From contig JAHLKH010000085.1 of NCBI GenBank assembly GCA_025526915.1, forward strand, positions 1-64,000: a stretch of 64,000 bases of DNA, written 5' to 3'. Positions 20,360 to 30,461 of the stretch are shown here, piece after piece. Positions within the stretch are counted from its first letter, which is position 1. Every line of letters begins with the position of its first letter. Under the pieces are notes generated by a model. It did not search any database and was not told the DNA's origin. It was given only the letters and a program-made list of their open reading frames with translations. This DNA comes from Entophlyctis helioformis (lineage: Eukaryota > Chytridiomycota > Chytridiomycetes > Chytridiales > Chytriomycetaceae). The translations under genes were made by a program, and so were the position numbers.

Positions 20360-21734
20360 TCAGTCCATGTCGTCGTATCCACGGTCAATGGCCCCGACGC
20401 ACAGCTTGAGCAGCCACACCTCGGGCGACATGGGCACTCCCTTGGCCTCAAACTCGGCCGACTCGACCTCGTAGTTGGACGTGCAGTCGATCATGTGCCC
20501 GATGGCCGGGTCGTTGTCCATGAACGCCAGAAACTGCTGCGCCTTCTGGTCGTTGCCGACCTGGCCGATCTGCACCGCCAGCGCACCCGAGCCGTACGGC
20601 GTGCGGCCGAGCGCCTGCATGGCGGCCAGGATGCCGTTGGCCAGCGCGTCGCGCGGCTCGCGTGTCGGCTCGCCGTCGGTGATGACAATGGCCAGCACCG
20701 GCTTGTTGAGCCTGCCGGCCAGAGCGGGCTGCAGCACCAGCGGCTGCAGCACGCGCTCGTTGAAGCGCGTGCCCAGCGGCGTCATGCCCGAAAAGCTGAC
20801 GCGCTGCAAGAGGTCGGCCGCCTGCTGCGACGTGCGGATGTTGTCGCCCTGCACGCTGGGACTGTTCATGAAGCGCACCTGGATGCCGTCGTCGTCAAAG
20901 AGCGTCATGATCTCTGCGGTGCGGGACAGGATGAAGGCGGCATCGTCCTTGCGCTCGCCGTTCTCTTCAAACTCCATCGATCCTGGTTGCATGGAGGAGG
21001 GATCCACGGCGAGTTGCATGCGTTGGGCAGCCAGCCAGTCAGTCAGCCAGTCAGTCAGGCAGTCAGGCAGGCAGCCAGTCCGACTGCCAGTTGCAGCAAC
21101 AACCACGACGGTGCACAGATCCACACAGATCCGCACGGCACGCACCAGAGTCGTCCACAAAGAAGACCACGTCGTACAGCGCCAGGCTGCAAAAGTCATA
21201 CAGCAGCTCGGGCGACTTGATGCGCATCGTGCGGCCCAGAGCGTCCCAGTCGACAGCGCACAGCCGACTCACGACATGGTGGATGCGGGCCTGGTCGTAC
21301 CAAGCGCCGAGCCTGTTGTCGTTGATGATGGACCGGATCTTCTCCTCAAAGACCGACGGCGAGGTGTTGTTGAACGACGGCGGTTGCTGGTGGAGGTGGT
21401 GCTGCTGCTGCTGTAGTGGCTGCAGTGGCTGTAGTGGCTGTAGTGGCTGCTGCTGAGCCGGTGCGAACGGGTTAAAGTGTGGTGGCTGTTGCAGCAGTGG
21501 TGGCTGTTGCGGTGGCCGTTCCAGGGTGGGGATGTATGGCGGCGGTGGAGCCGACGGGAACGGCATCGTGGGCTGCATCGGCTGCATGGGCATCATGGGC
21601 TGCATGTTGAACATGTCGTGCGGCTGTGGAGGCTGCTGCTGGTGCATCTGCTGCTGGTGCATCTGCTGCTGGTCCGCCTGCTGCGACTGGAGCTGTGCAG
21701 CCTTTTCCTTGTTGAGCTTGGACATCAGACCCAT
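20360..21734 (-). CDS. von Willebrand factor A-domain protein, right-arm copy (intact)
   Basis: Exons 21734-21146 and 20982-20360 splice to form the MIDAS motif DDSGSM near residue 194. The N-terminal 130 residues are rich in Gln, Pro and Met (repeated QQQMHQQQ and LQPLQPLQP), then SFNNTSPSVFEEKIRSIIND leads into the vWFA domain. The domain includes MTPLGTRFNERVLQPLVL and VLAIVITDGEPTREPRD. It ends DRGYDDMD. There is no signal peptide, so a cytosolic or nuclear role is likely. It is divergent from the adjacent ankyrin gene. It differs from the left copy by one extra HQQQM unit and by lacking the TGA. Confidence 0.9.
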
Positions 21735-22059
21735 GCGTGCTGGTTGCTCGTGGCAGTGTGCTCGTTGTCGCTGGTTGTGGCAGAGAGTGCACAGCGGCAG
21801 ATCGGAGCCGTGGATGTGACCAGCACACGCAGCACTGGCAACAAGCACGGGACTGGCCAGCGTGCCGAGTGCCGTGCGTACCGTGCGTGCCGTGCGTGCC
21901 GTGCGTGCCGTGCGTGCCGAGCCGTGGAGCAGCCAGGCCAGCACGCGGCCGCAAGCAGCCAGCCAGACGACGCGCTCTGCAGCCACAGGCACACGCCGCA
22001 CGCGTCCGGGTCTGCCCAACAGCCGCAACCACAAGCAGCCGTGCGCTGCCCACGCCAAG

Positions 22060-23691
22060 ATGCACGCCGCCAGCACACAGCCGCACGGACAGCCGCACCC
22101 ACTGCCGCAACACCCATTGCAGCAACACCCACTGCAGCCATACGCCAGCACGCACGGCCTGTTTGAGCTGCACGACGCCGTGGCCGCCATGTCGCAGCTG
22201 ATTGCTGCTGCCGGCCGCCACGACCTGCTGCCGCCGCTCTTTGGGCTTGCCCGCCACCACTTTGCGCTGCTGGCCGACGCCTCTGCAGCCACGGCCGTCT
22301 CTCTGTTGCCGCAGCCAGCGCAGCACTCTCTGCAGCCGCAATCCTACGTCGACCAGCACGGCCACTATGGGCACTACGGCCACCAGCACCACCACCAGCA
22401 GCATGCGTATCTGCAGCTGCCGTGGCAGCCATCCTCGGCCACACACACACTCCAGTCGCCGCAGTCGCCGCAGTCGCCGCAGTCGCCGCAGTCGATGGAC
22501 CACCGTCAGACTCCCCACAGACGGCAGCTGTCCAGCAGCACAGACTCTTGCTCCATCACATCGGCACATGGCCTTGTCACTCTTGTCGACACTGCTGTCC
22601 AGACAGACGACTGCGCCGTTGCCGTCTCTGCAGATGCCGCCGTGCAAACAGCCAACACCAACAGCGACACTCGCCGCCTGCCAACGCATGCCCAAGGCGT
22701 TGTGGCACAGGCACAGACAGAGACGCATGTGCAGGCAGGCAGTGCGTGGGATCTGCTGTCGGACGACCTGCACGCCTCGATCCTCGGCTTTGCGGGGCCG
22801 CTCACGCTGTTCCTGTGCGGCCGTCTGGGTCCAGCCGACCAGCTGAGCGTGTCTGCCAAGCGTGCCATCCATGCAGACGCATTCGAGCAGGATTGGCGCG
22901 GCGATCTGTGTCGGCTGCCACCGGTCGAGCTCTCGTCAGTGGATCTTGCACAAGTGACGAGCGCAGCCATGTACGACCGACTGTGGACGCGGTTCGCAGA
23001 CGCAGCCACGCGGTGCCGGCTGGTGAGCATTCCCATGCGGCACATGTGGCTGCACTGTCTGCCGCTGCTGCCGCACGTTGAACTGGCCATGGCAGCGGTC
23101 AAGGGCGACCATGCCGACTTTCTGCGGCACCTGCTGGACGAGCAGTATGTGACGGTCGAGCAGCTGGATGCGCATTCTGACTGCGTGCCTGTGCACGGCC
23201 ATGTGTTCCACATTGCAGCGGCGTACGGATCGCTGGGAGTCGTTCAGCTGCTGTTTGAGCGACGAGCGACGGCGACCTCGCATGCCATGGCGATTGCGGC
23301 ACTGAACGGGCGACTCGCGGTGATGGAGTGGCTGCATGAACATGGCGGCGAGCACCTGGGCTGCACAACGGACGCGATGGACTGGGCGGCCGAGAAGGGC
23401 CATCTTGAGGTTGTGCAGTGGCTGCATGTGCACCGCACCGAGGGATGCACGACGCTGGCGATGGACTGGGCGGCCGAGAAGGGCCACATGCATGTGGTGG
23501 AGTGGCTGCTTGCCCACCGCACCGAGGGATGCACGTCGGCGGCGATCCAAAAGGCCAAGACCGACGAGATTGCGCGCGTTGTTGCCAAGTCGCTGAGCGA
23601 GTCGCAGTCCAACGCCATGATTGAGCAGGCGTTTGCCGAGCACAACGTGGCGTTTGTGCGACGACTGCTGAGTCTTCTCAGTGAGCACTGA
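22060..23691 (+). CDS. F-box-like/ankyrin-repeat protein, right-arm copy
   Basis: A single-exon gene of 543 codons starting MHAASTQPHGQPHPLPQHPL. It has the same layout as the left copy: a His/Gln/Pro-rich N-terminus, an F-box-like ILGFAGPLTLFLCGRLG near residue 240, and C-terminal ankyrin repeats with paired EGCTTLAMDWAAEKGHMHVV-type units. It ends RRLLSLLSEH. The reading frame is uninterrupted. It differs from the left copy by small in-frame indels in the low-complexity region and by extra QSP units. Confidence 0.88.
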   Translation: MHAASTQPHGQPHPLPQHPLQQHPLQPYASTHGLFELHDAVAAMSQLIAAAGRHDLLPPLFGLARHHFALLADASAATAVSLLPQPAQHSLQPQSYVDQHGHYGHYGHQHHHQQHAYLQLPWQPSSATHTLQSPQSPQSPQSPQSMDHRQTPHRRQLSSSTDSCSITSAHGLVTLVDTAVQTDDCAVAVSADAAVQTANTNSDTRRLPTHAQGVVAQAQTETHVQAGSAWDLLSDDLHASILGFAGPLTLFLCGRLGPADQLSVSAKRAIHADAFEQDWRGDLCRLPPVELSSVDLAQVTSAAMYDRLWTRFADAATRCRLVSIPMRHMWLHCLPLLPHVELAMAAVKGDHADFLRHLLDEQYVTVEQLDAHSDCVPVHGHVFHIAAAYGSLGVVQLLFERRATATSHAMAIAALNGRLAVMEWLHEHGGEHLGCTTDAMDWAAEKGHLEVVQWLHVHRTEGCTTLAMDWAAEKGHMHVVEWLLAHRTEGCTSAAIQKAKTDEIARVVAKSLSESQSNAMIEQAFAEHNVAFVRRLLSLLSEH

Positions 23692-23726
23692 CGTGGCAGG
23701 GGAGGTGCAATGTGGAGGCACTGGTG

Positions 23727-23730
<4 letters not shown>

Positions 23731-23798
<68 letters not shown>
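23731..23798. repeat. (TG)34 microsatellite
   Basis: Right-arm counterpart of the (AC)25 tract at 4721-4770, nine units longer. Confidence 0.98.
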
Positions 23799-23800
<2 letters not shown>

Positions 23801-24081
23801 AGAGATACCCGTGTGACAGTAATGAGTGAGTGTGGTTTGTGTGATGACTGAATGAAGCCAGCATTTGTAAGCCAAGTGTGCAGTTGTGTGCAAGCAAGAT
23901 GGAGAGTGCAGAGTGCAGAGTGCAGAGATCAGTGCCGTCTGGCCAGAAGTGCGTGTGGTGGCAGCATGCAAGAGATGCCAAGCAGATCGGATGAGTTGCA
24001 GTGGTTTCCAGTGTCGTTTGAGTTGTTTGTGGAGACAATGAATATACATTATATGCATCGAAATTTTGCACGGAGAAGCGC

Positions 24082-24152
24082 GCGCCAGTGGTTTAGTGGT
24101 AAAATTCATCGTTGCCATCGATGAGCCCCCGGTTCAATTCCGGGCTGGCGCA
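24082..24152 (+). tRNA. tRNA-Gly (GCC), right-arm copy
   Basis: Identical 71-nt cloverleaf to the left-arm gene: acceptor GCGCCAG/CTGGCGC, anticodon GCC in TTGCCAT, discriminator A. It is followed by CTCCTTTTGTCTTTTTG, which contains two T-runs suitable for Pol III termination. Confidence 0.97.
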
Positions 24153-24418
24153 CTCCTTTTGTCTTTTTGCTTTTTGCCGCGTGTCACTGCGGCTGCCTGC
24201 GCCACCTGTCATTCAGGCCGTGCCGCCTGTCTGCTTCTGCCTGTCTGCCGCAGCCGAGCGTTTCCCTTTTGGCCGCTTGCCCGCTGGCCGCTTGCCCGCT
24301 GGCCGCTTTCCCGCTGGCCCTGCGTCGCTCTCTGCGCGTTCAGCTCTCTCTCGATCGGCTGCCATCCTGTCCCACCACGCCGTCCGCTGTGTAACGCCGC
24401 CATCCGCATTGCCATCAC

Positions 24419-24475
24419 GAGTCCGCCACGTGCCGCGTGACTCGCTCGCTTGAACAGTTTGCCGCTCCTCTGCAA
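24419..24475. repeat. 57-bp target-site duplication, 5' copy
   Basis: The sequence from GAGTCCGCCACG to CTCCTCTGCAA is repeated exactly at 30382-30438, directly after the LINE poly(A). It occurs only once at the corresponding left-arm site (about 4066-4123, minus strand). Confidence 0.93.
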
Positions 24476-24494
24476 GCGCTGTGCATAGCTAAAA

Positions 24495-26186
24495 ATGCAA
24501 AACCCGGCGAGATCTTGGAATGAGAGAGACCGTGGCGCCTCGCACACCGACCCAGGTGGGACGGTGCGGCCTGGACACGTCCCGACGTCAGGACGCCCGC
24601 CCGCCATCGGCCGGGCCCCGCAGGCGCAGCGTGACAAGCTCGCGCAGCAGCAGTTTGTCTGGAAACGTTCTGCCCCGGAGCCAGCTGACCCGTTTGGGCA
24701 CGCCAGCAGCCGTGCTGAGTCCCCAACAAACCGCATGACACCCGCGTTTCTCGACAATGACACTGGCACGGTCTACGTGGCGGCCAGCGAGCCGGCGGCC
24801 GCAAGAGGTCGCCTCGCGAGCACCGCCCTCACTCCTGTAGCACAGCGCAAGCTGCAGCGCATTGCGCCGCCAACGCCAAGAGAGGTCCGCCAGACCGCAC
24901 CTGTCCGTGAGGTCGTCGAATACGACGATATTGAGCGCGACGCGGAGCATGACTATGAAGCTGAGCTACTCTCAGACCCAGACCATATCATTGGCAACGG
25001 GGACGAGATCCAGTACCTCTACGACGAAAACGCACGTCTCGAGGGCGTCGTCGCACGTCTCGAGGACACCAACGCACGCCTGGAGCATGTCAATGCGCGC
25101 ATGGAGCACGCCAACCGCGAGCTCAATGACAAGATTGGTCGCCTAGCTGCCGAGATCAAGGAGCTCAGGCTCGCTGCTGGTCGCCAGCAGGAAGCGCGTG
25201 AGACAACGCGCAGCGCCTGTGCCTGCCCGCAGTCGCCAGACAGCTGCTGCCCCTGCAGTGCCAGTTGCGAGACGCAACAACAAAGATGCTCCGCCAGCAC
25301 GCGTCGCGTTCGAAGCGGACATTGCAGATGCAAACACCAACGACAATGAGCCGGTGGAAGCGGCACCAGCAGCCAAGACGCCGGTCAAAAAGCCGTCGTA
25401 CGCGCATGTTGCCGCTGGCAAAGACCAGCGCATCCACGAGCAGCATGTCGCCAACAAGAGCGACAAGGAGAAGGCTGCCTGGAGCAAGCTATTCCAGCTT
25501 GTCCAGCAACAGAAGGAGTCGCGGCCCCAGTCCATGTGCCGGCCAAGCTTGAGCCAAAGGTCGAGAATAGACACAACAAGCGTGTGCTCTTCTTCGACAA
25601 CGCGCCGTTTATGCCGCTCAAGGAGCTGCGACAAACGTTCAGCGACGTCAACCTGCGCACAGGAGCCATCTTTGACATCAAGTACATTGGCAGCACCAAG
25701 CTGCAGGTGACTTGCGCGGCAAACTACGCGCCGACCCTGATCTTCGAGCTGGAGAAAGGATCGCGGTGTAAGCACAATGCCAAGTACGACCCCAGATCGG
25801 TCAGAAAGAATGCCACGCCGGAGGAGAGAGAGCGGTACCTGACCAGCTTCGTCAACCGCACTCTGGACACCATTGTCAACTCGAGGGCTGCGCATGTGCG
25901 CAACTTCTACCGTGAGCTGCTACTCTACTCGAATGAGTCGGTCGTCAAGTTGGCGAATGACATGGTTGCCAAGCTCTGTGAGGAAGGCGCGATCGAAAGC
26001 GCCACCAACTTCTTTGACCTGGAGGAAGTGCCACCACGCTCGCGCAAGGACCCAGTCGACCAGATGGACACTGATCACGACGCCGGCGAGACAGCTGCCG
26101 CACCAGCAGCAGAAGACGCCAGCAATCCCAACAACAACAATGCCGACCAAGAAACAGTGGAAGTCGAGGGCCGCGCTGATGAATAA
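24495..26186 (+). CDS. LINE ORF1 protein (two frame breaks)
   Basis: The ATG lies 19 nt from the element's 5' end. Visible parts, in order, are a basic/Pro-rich start, an acidic stretch (VVEYDDIERDAEHDYEAELL), and a heptad-patterned coiled coil (ENARLEGVVARLEDTNARLE) of about 55 residues. A basic linker and a C-terminal domain (RVLFFDNAPFMPLKELRQTF) follow. No CCHC knuckle was seen. The frame shifts near 25195 and near 25530, the latter beside a CCCC run. The stop codon overlaps the ORF2 start in ATGAATAA. ORF1 proteins bind element RNA as trimers; this is family knowledge, not shown here. Confidence 0.78.
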
Positions 26187-29100
26187 TCACGCTAACATCG
26201 ACATCCAACTGCAGCAACAAGCTGAGCAGCCTGCTGTGCAGCCCGACATCGCACCAAACAACAACCAGCCGGAAGAGCCCCCCGTACCAATCGAACAACG
26301 TTATAGACTACCACCGCGTCCACTCCCAGCGCCAGAAGCCGCGACATCCACCATCTTTGTGTATGGGCAGGGTGCCATGGGAGAAGGAGCGTTTCGCGCA
26401 CTGATACAGCAAGTCATTGGAGATGAGCTAAACAGCCACATCAAGAGCATCAAGCAAAAGATCTCGGACATATACCGCAAGAGTTTCCGCATCCAAACAG
26501 ACGCGGCACACGCACAGACCATCGGAGATGCCCTGATGGCCTGGGACAACCCAAAACGATACAAATGGACTGTCAAAGTCGGTTTTGCTGACATTGGCAG
26601 GCAACGCAACTGGCAACAAATCCGCCAGGAAAACAACGCACGCCGCATCGAGATCCAAGATGCCCTCCCGCGCAACATCATGTCATGGAATGTGCGCGGC
26701 CTGGTCGGTAAGCGCGATCAGGTCCGTCTCGAGCTCTACGAGCAGAGGCCACGCGTGTTTGCACTGCAAGAGACGCTGCTTGGAAGCGACGCCTTCAAGT
26801 TCACCGTGCGTGGCTATGACGTGCTGCAACACCCGATGGAGGGCCCTGGCAAGCGCGGCATCGCCCTTGGCCTGCCGTCGGGCATTGCATCGCGCGAGGT
26901 GCCTGGGGTGCCTGGCGCTCTGATACTCGCGAAAGCACCAAACTTCACGCCTGGACAGTGCTGGACGATCGGCTCTGTGTATGTGGGCAACCAACAGCAG
27001 GGTACCAACCTCCGGGCCATCCGAGACGCAGTAGCGCGATATGTGCATGATGATGAGGACCCCATCCTGATCATGGGAGACTGGAATCTGACGCACCAGA
27101 TGCTTCGGCGGCAGCTGAACCGGTGGGGATTGGGCCTGGAGGTCTTGACCTACTCGGGCAACGCATCAACACGATACACACTGCGACGCAATGGACGGTG
27201 GACCTCCATCGACCACTTTGTGTGCAACGCAGCAGCTCGCGCACTGATCAACACGCCGCGTGTCAACCGCGGCTCAGACCTGTCTGACCACTGGATCATC
27301 CACACGTCTGTACGCGACGATGTCATTGCAGCAGCGACAGCAGCACGCAATGCAGCAGCGCAGGCAGGCGAAGGATATGGCGCAGCACAGGCAGCTGGAG
27401 CGGCTGCAGCCGCAGAAGTTGCAGCAGTGCCAGACGCACCAGCGCGGCTCCGTGTGTTTGACCACACGCTCTGCACCAGACGCCAGGGGAACATCGCGCA
27501 CTCCAACTACTGGCAGCCGCTCATCGATCTTGACGAGGAGGCTGACGTGGACACGGTGGCAAACATGTTTGTGACTGCATCGCAGGACGTTGTGGCCGAG
27601 CAAGGGCTTCGCGTGGCTCCACCAGAGCGCAAAAACCCCAAGCTATTCAAACGCGCAACAAGAGCCGCCATCAAGCTCAAGAACCAGACGTTCGACCTGC
27701 TATGCCGGACGGTGCACAGCCAAGCCGCCACTGACGAGGAGGTCGAGGCGTACGCCGAGGCATACGAGGCAGCCAAGCGCGAGGCCAATGAGCTCTGCCG
27801 TGCTGACACCCGGGAAAACTGGCAGAAGCGTGGCAGAGATCTTGACACAATGTTCCATGATGGACGCATCGCTGAAGCGTGGAGGGCATCACGCAACATG
27901 GCACGATGGAAGCACCGCACAGGTGCAGCCGCAACACCACTGAAGGACAACAACGGTGTGCTGCAGCACGAGCCCGAGTCAATCGCACGGATCTGGCACA
28001 GGCACTACTCAGCCTTGGCAGCAGACGCATCAGGCGGCTTCGAGCTCGACTACTGGATCAACAGATGTGGAGAGCCGCAACCACCTGCTGCGCCACTGAA
28101 AGGCGCACGCGACACTGACCTGCTGTTCAGCTGGAACGATCTGGCGGCAGCCATCTCCGAGATGAATGGACGCAAAGCGCCTGGCGACGACAGCATCCCT
28201 GCGTCGTTCTACAAGGCGTTTGACGCAAAGATCCCACCGGAGCTCCAGGGCCAGCGATCGGCAGCAGCCGGTATCTCGGGAGCAGCACAGGGGCTGATGC
28301 GTGTGTGCAACACCATCTTCGAGGACGCAGTCATTCCAAAGGCCTGGCAGTCGGCGTCCATCGTCTCGCTGCCAAAGAAGGGCGATCTGAGCGATCCGTC
28401 CAACCATCGTGGCATCTCGCTGATCAATGTCGGCCTGAAAGTGCTGTGCAAAGCAGTGCACATGCGGCTCAACACATTCGTTGAAGCTAATAACCTCATA
28501 ACGCACGAGCAAGCTGGCTTCCGTCGCGGTGAGGAGGCGGTAGCGCAGGTCTGCGCTCTCGTCGACATTATCCAGCGGCGGCGTGCACGCCAGCTGCCCA
28601 CACACGCAGCATTCATTGACATCAAGAAGGCATTTGACACGGTGCCGATCGGCGCACTGCTGTGGAAGCTGCGCAAGATGGGCATCCCGCCACGCACGTA
28701 CGAGTTCCTCAAGGCACTCTACACATCATCCACTGCATGCGCACGATCAGGCAATGTGCTCTCTGAGCCGTTCAACGTCAGGCGAGGCGTCCGCCAAGGC
28801 TGCCCGCTGTCTGGCCTCTTGTTCAACCTGTTCCTCAACGACATACTCGATGGCATCCCTGAGATCAGCATCCCAGCCGTGGCTGATGGTCATGGCATCC
28901 GTGGGCTGATGTTTGCAGACGATGTGGTCATTCTCGCAGAGTCGCATGCAGCATTGGCAGCCGCTGTGGAAGTCGTGGCGGCATGGGCGGACAAGTGGCA
29001 GATGGCGTTTGGTGTCGACAAGTGCGGCATCATGGCGTTCTTCAAACCACCAACCAACAACGCAGGCAACGGCCCGCCGGACGTCGTCATCAAGCTGCAT

Positions 29101-30282
29101 GGAGCGGCGGTGCCCGTGCTGACAGAGTACGAGTACCTCGGCGTCCTGATCGACCATGAGCTCACGCTCAAGCAGTGGATCAAGTCCAAGGCACAGTCCA
29201 TACGCAAGGCGACCAGTGCGCTGCACCCGGTCTTGACCAACAGCAAGCTGTCGCTGCGCTATCGCCACTCCATCTACCTGGGATCCGTCCTTGGCATCGC
29301 CAACTACGGTCTCGAGCTGCTGGGCAGCGATGTGTCAGCACTAAACCCTCTGCAGACGGCTGTCAACCAGGGCGTCCGCAAGATGCTCGGCGCACCCATG
29401 TACACGCCCGTCGTCCCAATGCTGACAGAGTGCGGCATCCAAACCATGGTGGCCCGCAGTCTGGTCGCACGCATGCGCCTTCGTCTCAAGACGCCCAAGC
29501 TGAAGTCGGCACTCGGCCTGCTCTGCCCCGCACAGCCAGCACCCGTTGGTGGACGCCTCTGGTACTGGACACGCCGCTCGATCCAAATCTACAACCGCTA
29601 CATGGCCACGCCCGGCCTGCCCGACGGCGATCCGGACAGCAAGCCCCGCCTCAAGGCATACGGCCTGGCTGTCACGCTCAAGTCTGCCAGCAAGTGCGAC
29701 ACGGCTGCCATCTACACTGCGTTCCAGATGCAGAAGACAGCCAATATCATACGAGATCCGGTCTTTGACCCGCGACGCTCGGAAGGTGCACGGTTCCTGA
29801 TGCTTGCACGTGTGGGCGGCATCTACACGGCTCGCCGCGCCATCAACGCCAACCTGCTCGACCCAGCCCACCCGTTTGGTGACGGTTCATGCTGCATCAT
29901 GTGTGGCGAGGATCTGGGAAGCACGCTGGAGATTGCGCACTTTGCGCTCGAGTGCACAGAGGAGCGGATCGTGGCTATCCGCACAGCGCACAGGCAGCGT
30001 GGCTTGGACGCACGGTTCGCAGCAGCACGCGCCATTGCAACGCACGAGAATGTGGGACACCCACAGATACGCGGCGATCTTGTACATATTGTTTCTGACG
30101 TGGTAAACTTGATGTGGGGGTTAGTCCTTGGCGGGACGTGGGGCGAAGCATTCAATGCGGAGCAGATGCGGAATTTCGAGGGTGATGGGTTGGCTATGGT
30201 GGGTTTAGCGGACTTCCTGCAAGCGTCTATTTGGGTGTACCGGTCTGAGCTCTGGGCACACAAACGGCGCGCTGTAGGGTAA
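26179..30282 (+). CDS. LINE ORF2: AP endonuclease and reverse transcriptase
   Basis: An uninterrupted frame of 1367 codons from the ATG that overlaps the ORF1 stop. The endonuclease (about residues 165-375) shows NIMSWNVRGL, FALQETLLG, ILIMGDWN and SDHWIIHTS. The reverse transcriptase (about 700-1010) shows PGDDSIPASFYK, HRGISLINVGLKVL, GFRRGEEAVAQV, AFIDIKKAFDTVP, GVRQGCPLSGLLFNLFLNDI and the catalytic GLMFADDVVI near residue 911. A cysteine/histidine cluster (CCIMCGEDLGSTLEIAHFAL) lies near residue 1237. ORF2 nicks the target and copies element RNA at the nick. Because this ORF is intact, the element could still be active or mobilise relatives (inference). Confidence 0.95.
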   Translation: MNNHANIDIQLQQQAEQPAVQPDIAPNNNQPEEPPVPIEQRYRLPPRPLPAPEAATSTIFVYGQGAMGEGAFRALIQQVIGDELNSHIKSIKQKISDIYRKSFRIQTDAAHAQTIGDALMAWDNPKRYKWTVKVGFADIGRQRNWQQIRQENNARRIEIQDALPRNIMSWNVRGLVGKRDQVRLELYEQRPRVFALQETLLGSDAFKFTVRGYDVLQHPMEGPGKRGIALGLPSGIASREVPGVPGALILAKAPNFTPGQCWTIGSVYVGNQQQGTNLRAIRDAVARYVHDDEDPILIMGDWNLTHQMLRRQLNRWGLGLEVLTYSGNASTRYTLRRNGRWTSIDHFVCNAAARALINTPRVNRGSDLSDHWIIHTSVRDDVIAAATAARNAAAQAGEGYGAAQAAGAAAAAEVAAVPDAPARLRVFDHTLCTRRQGNIAHSNYWQPLIDLDEEADVDTVANMFVTASQDVVAEQGLRVAPPERKNPKLFKRATRAAIKLKNQTFDLLCRTVHSQAATDEEVEAYAEAYEAAKREANELCRADTRENWQKRGRDLDTMFHDGRIAEAWRASRNMARWKHRTGAAATPLKDNNGVLQHEPESIARIWHRHYSALAADASGGFELDYWINRCGEPQPPAAPLKGARDTDLLFSWNDLAAAISEMNGRKAPGDDSIPASFYKAFDAKIPPELQGQRSAAAGISGAAQGLMRVCNTIFEDAVIPKAWQSASIVSLPKKGDLSDPSNHRGISLINVGLKVLCKAVHMRLNTFVEANNLITHEQAGFRRGEEAVAQVCALVDIIQRRRARQLPTHAAFIDIKKAFDTVPIGALLWKLRKMGIPPRTYEFLKALYTSSTACARSGNVLSEPFNVRRGVRQGCPLSGLLFNLFLNDILDGIPEISIPAVADGHGIRGLMFADDVVILAESHAALAAAVEVVAAWADKWQMAFGVDKCGIMAFFKPPTNNAGNGPPDVVIKLHGAAVPVLTEYEYLGVLIDHELTLKQWIKSKAQSIRKATSALHPVLTNSKLSLRYRHSIYLGSVLGIANYGLELLGSDVSALNPLQTAVNQGVRKMLGAPMYTPVVPMLTECGIQTMVARSLVARMRLRLKTPKLKSALGLLCPAQPAPVGGRLWYWTRRSIQIYNRYMATPGLPDGDPDSKPRLKAYGLAVTLKSASKCDTAAIYTAFQMQKTANIIRDPVFDPRRSEGARFLMLARVGGIYTARRAINANLLDPAHPFGDGSCCIMCGEDLGSTLEIAHFALECTEERIVAIRTAHRQRGLDARFAAARAIATHENVGHPQIRGDLVHIVSDVVNLMWGLVLGGTWGEAFNAEQMRNFEGDGLAMVGLADFLQASIWVYRSELWAHKRRAVG

Positions 30283-30381
30283 GGGTACCTGTGGGATTTG
30301 CCAACGAGCCTATGCCATCACTGGTGGGGCATGCTATGCGAGCATTTGGAATGAAGCTTTCTTATCCAAAAAAAAAAAAAA

Positions 30382-30438
30382 GAGTCCGCCACGTGCCGCG
30401 TGACTCGCTCGCTTGAACAGTTTGCCGCTCCTCTGCAA
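30382..30438. repeat. 57-bp target-site duplication, 3' copy
   Basis: Exact repeat of 24419-24475, immediately after the LINE A-tail and 23 bp before the P450 start codon. The insertion therefore places the P450 just downstream of the LINE. Confidence 0.93.
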
Positions 30439-30461
30439 AGTCCGCACGCCGATCTGCCCAA

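Larger units (their letters stand above)
24476..30381 (+). mobile_element. LINE (non-LTR) retrotransposon, apparently full-length
   Basis: The element has a short 5' leader, ORF1 with a coiled-coil segment, ORF2 with an AP-type endonuclease and reverse transcriptase, a brief 3' UTR, and a 14-A tail. It is bounded by a 57-bp target duplication. It lies between tRNA-Gly and the P450, and this interval is uninterrupted in the left arm, so insertion followed the inverted duplication. No RNase H domain is evident. I cannot assign a clade without alignment. Truncated relatives are present at 42203-42620, 58816-58915 and 60499-60928. Confidence 0.93.

Noticed and set aside
25873..26178. Upstream extension of LINE ORF2 to give 1469 codons
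   Set aside because: This segment overlaps the conserved ORF1 C-terminus in another frame. The ATG at 26179, overlapping the ORF1 stop, is the credible ORF2 start.
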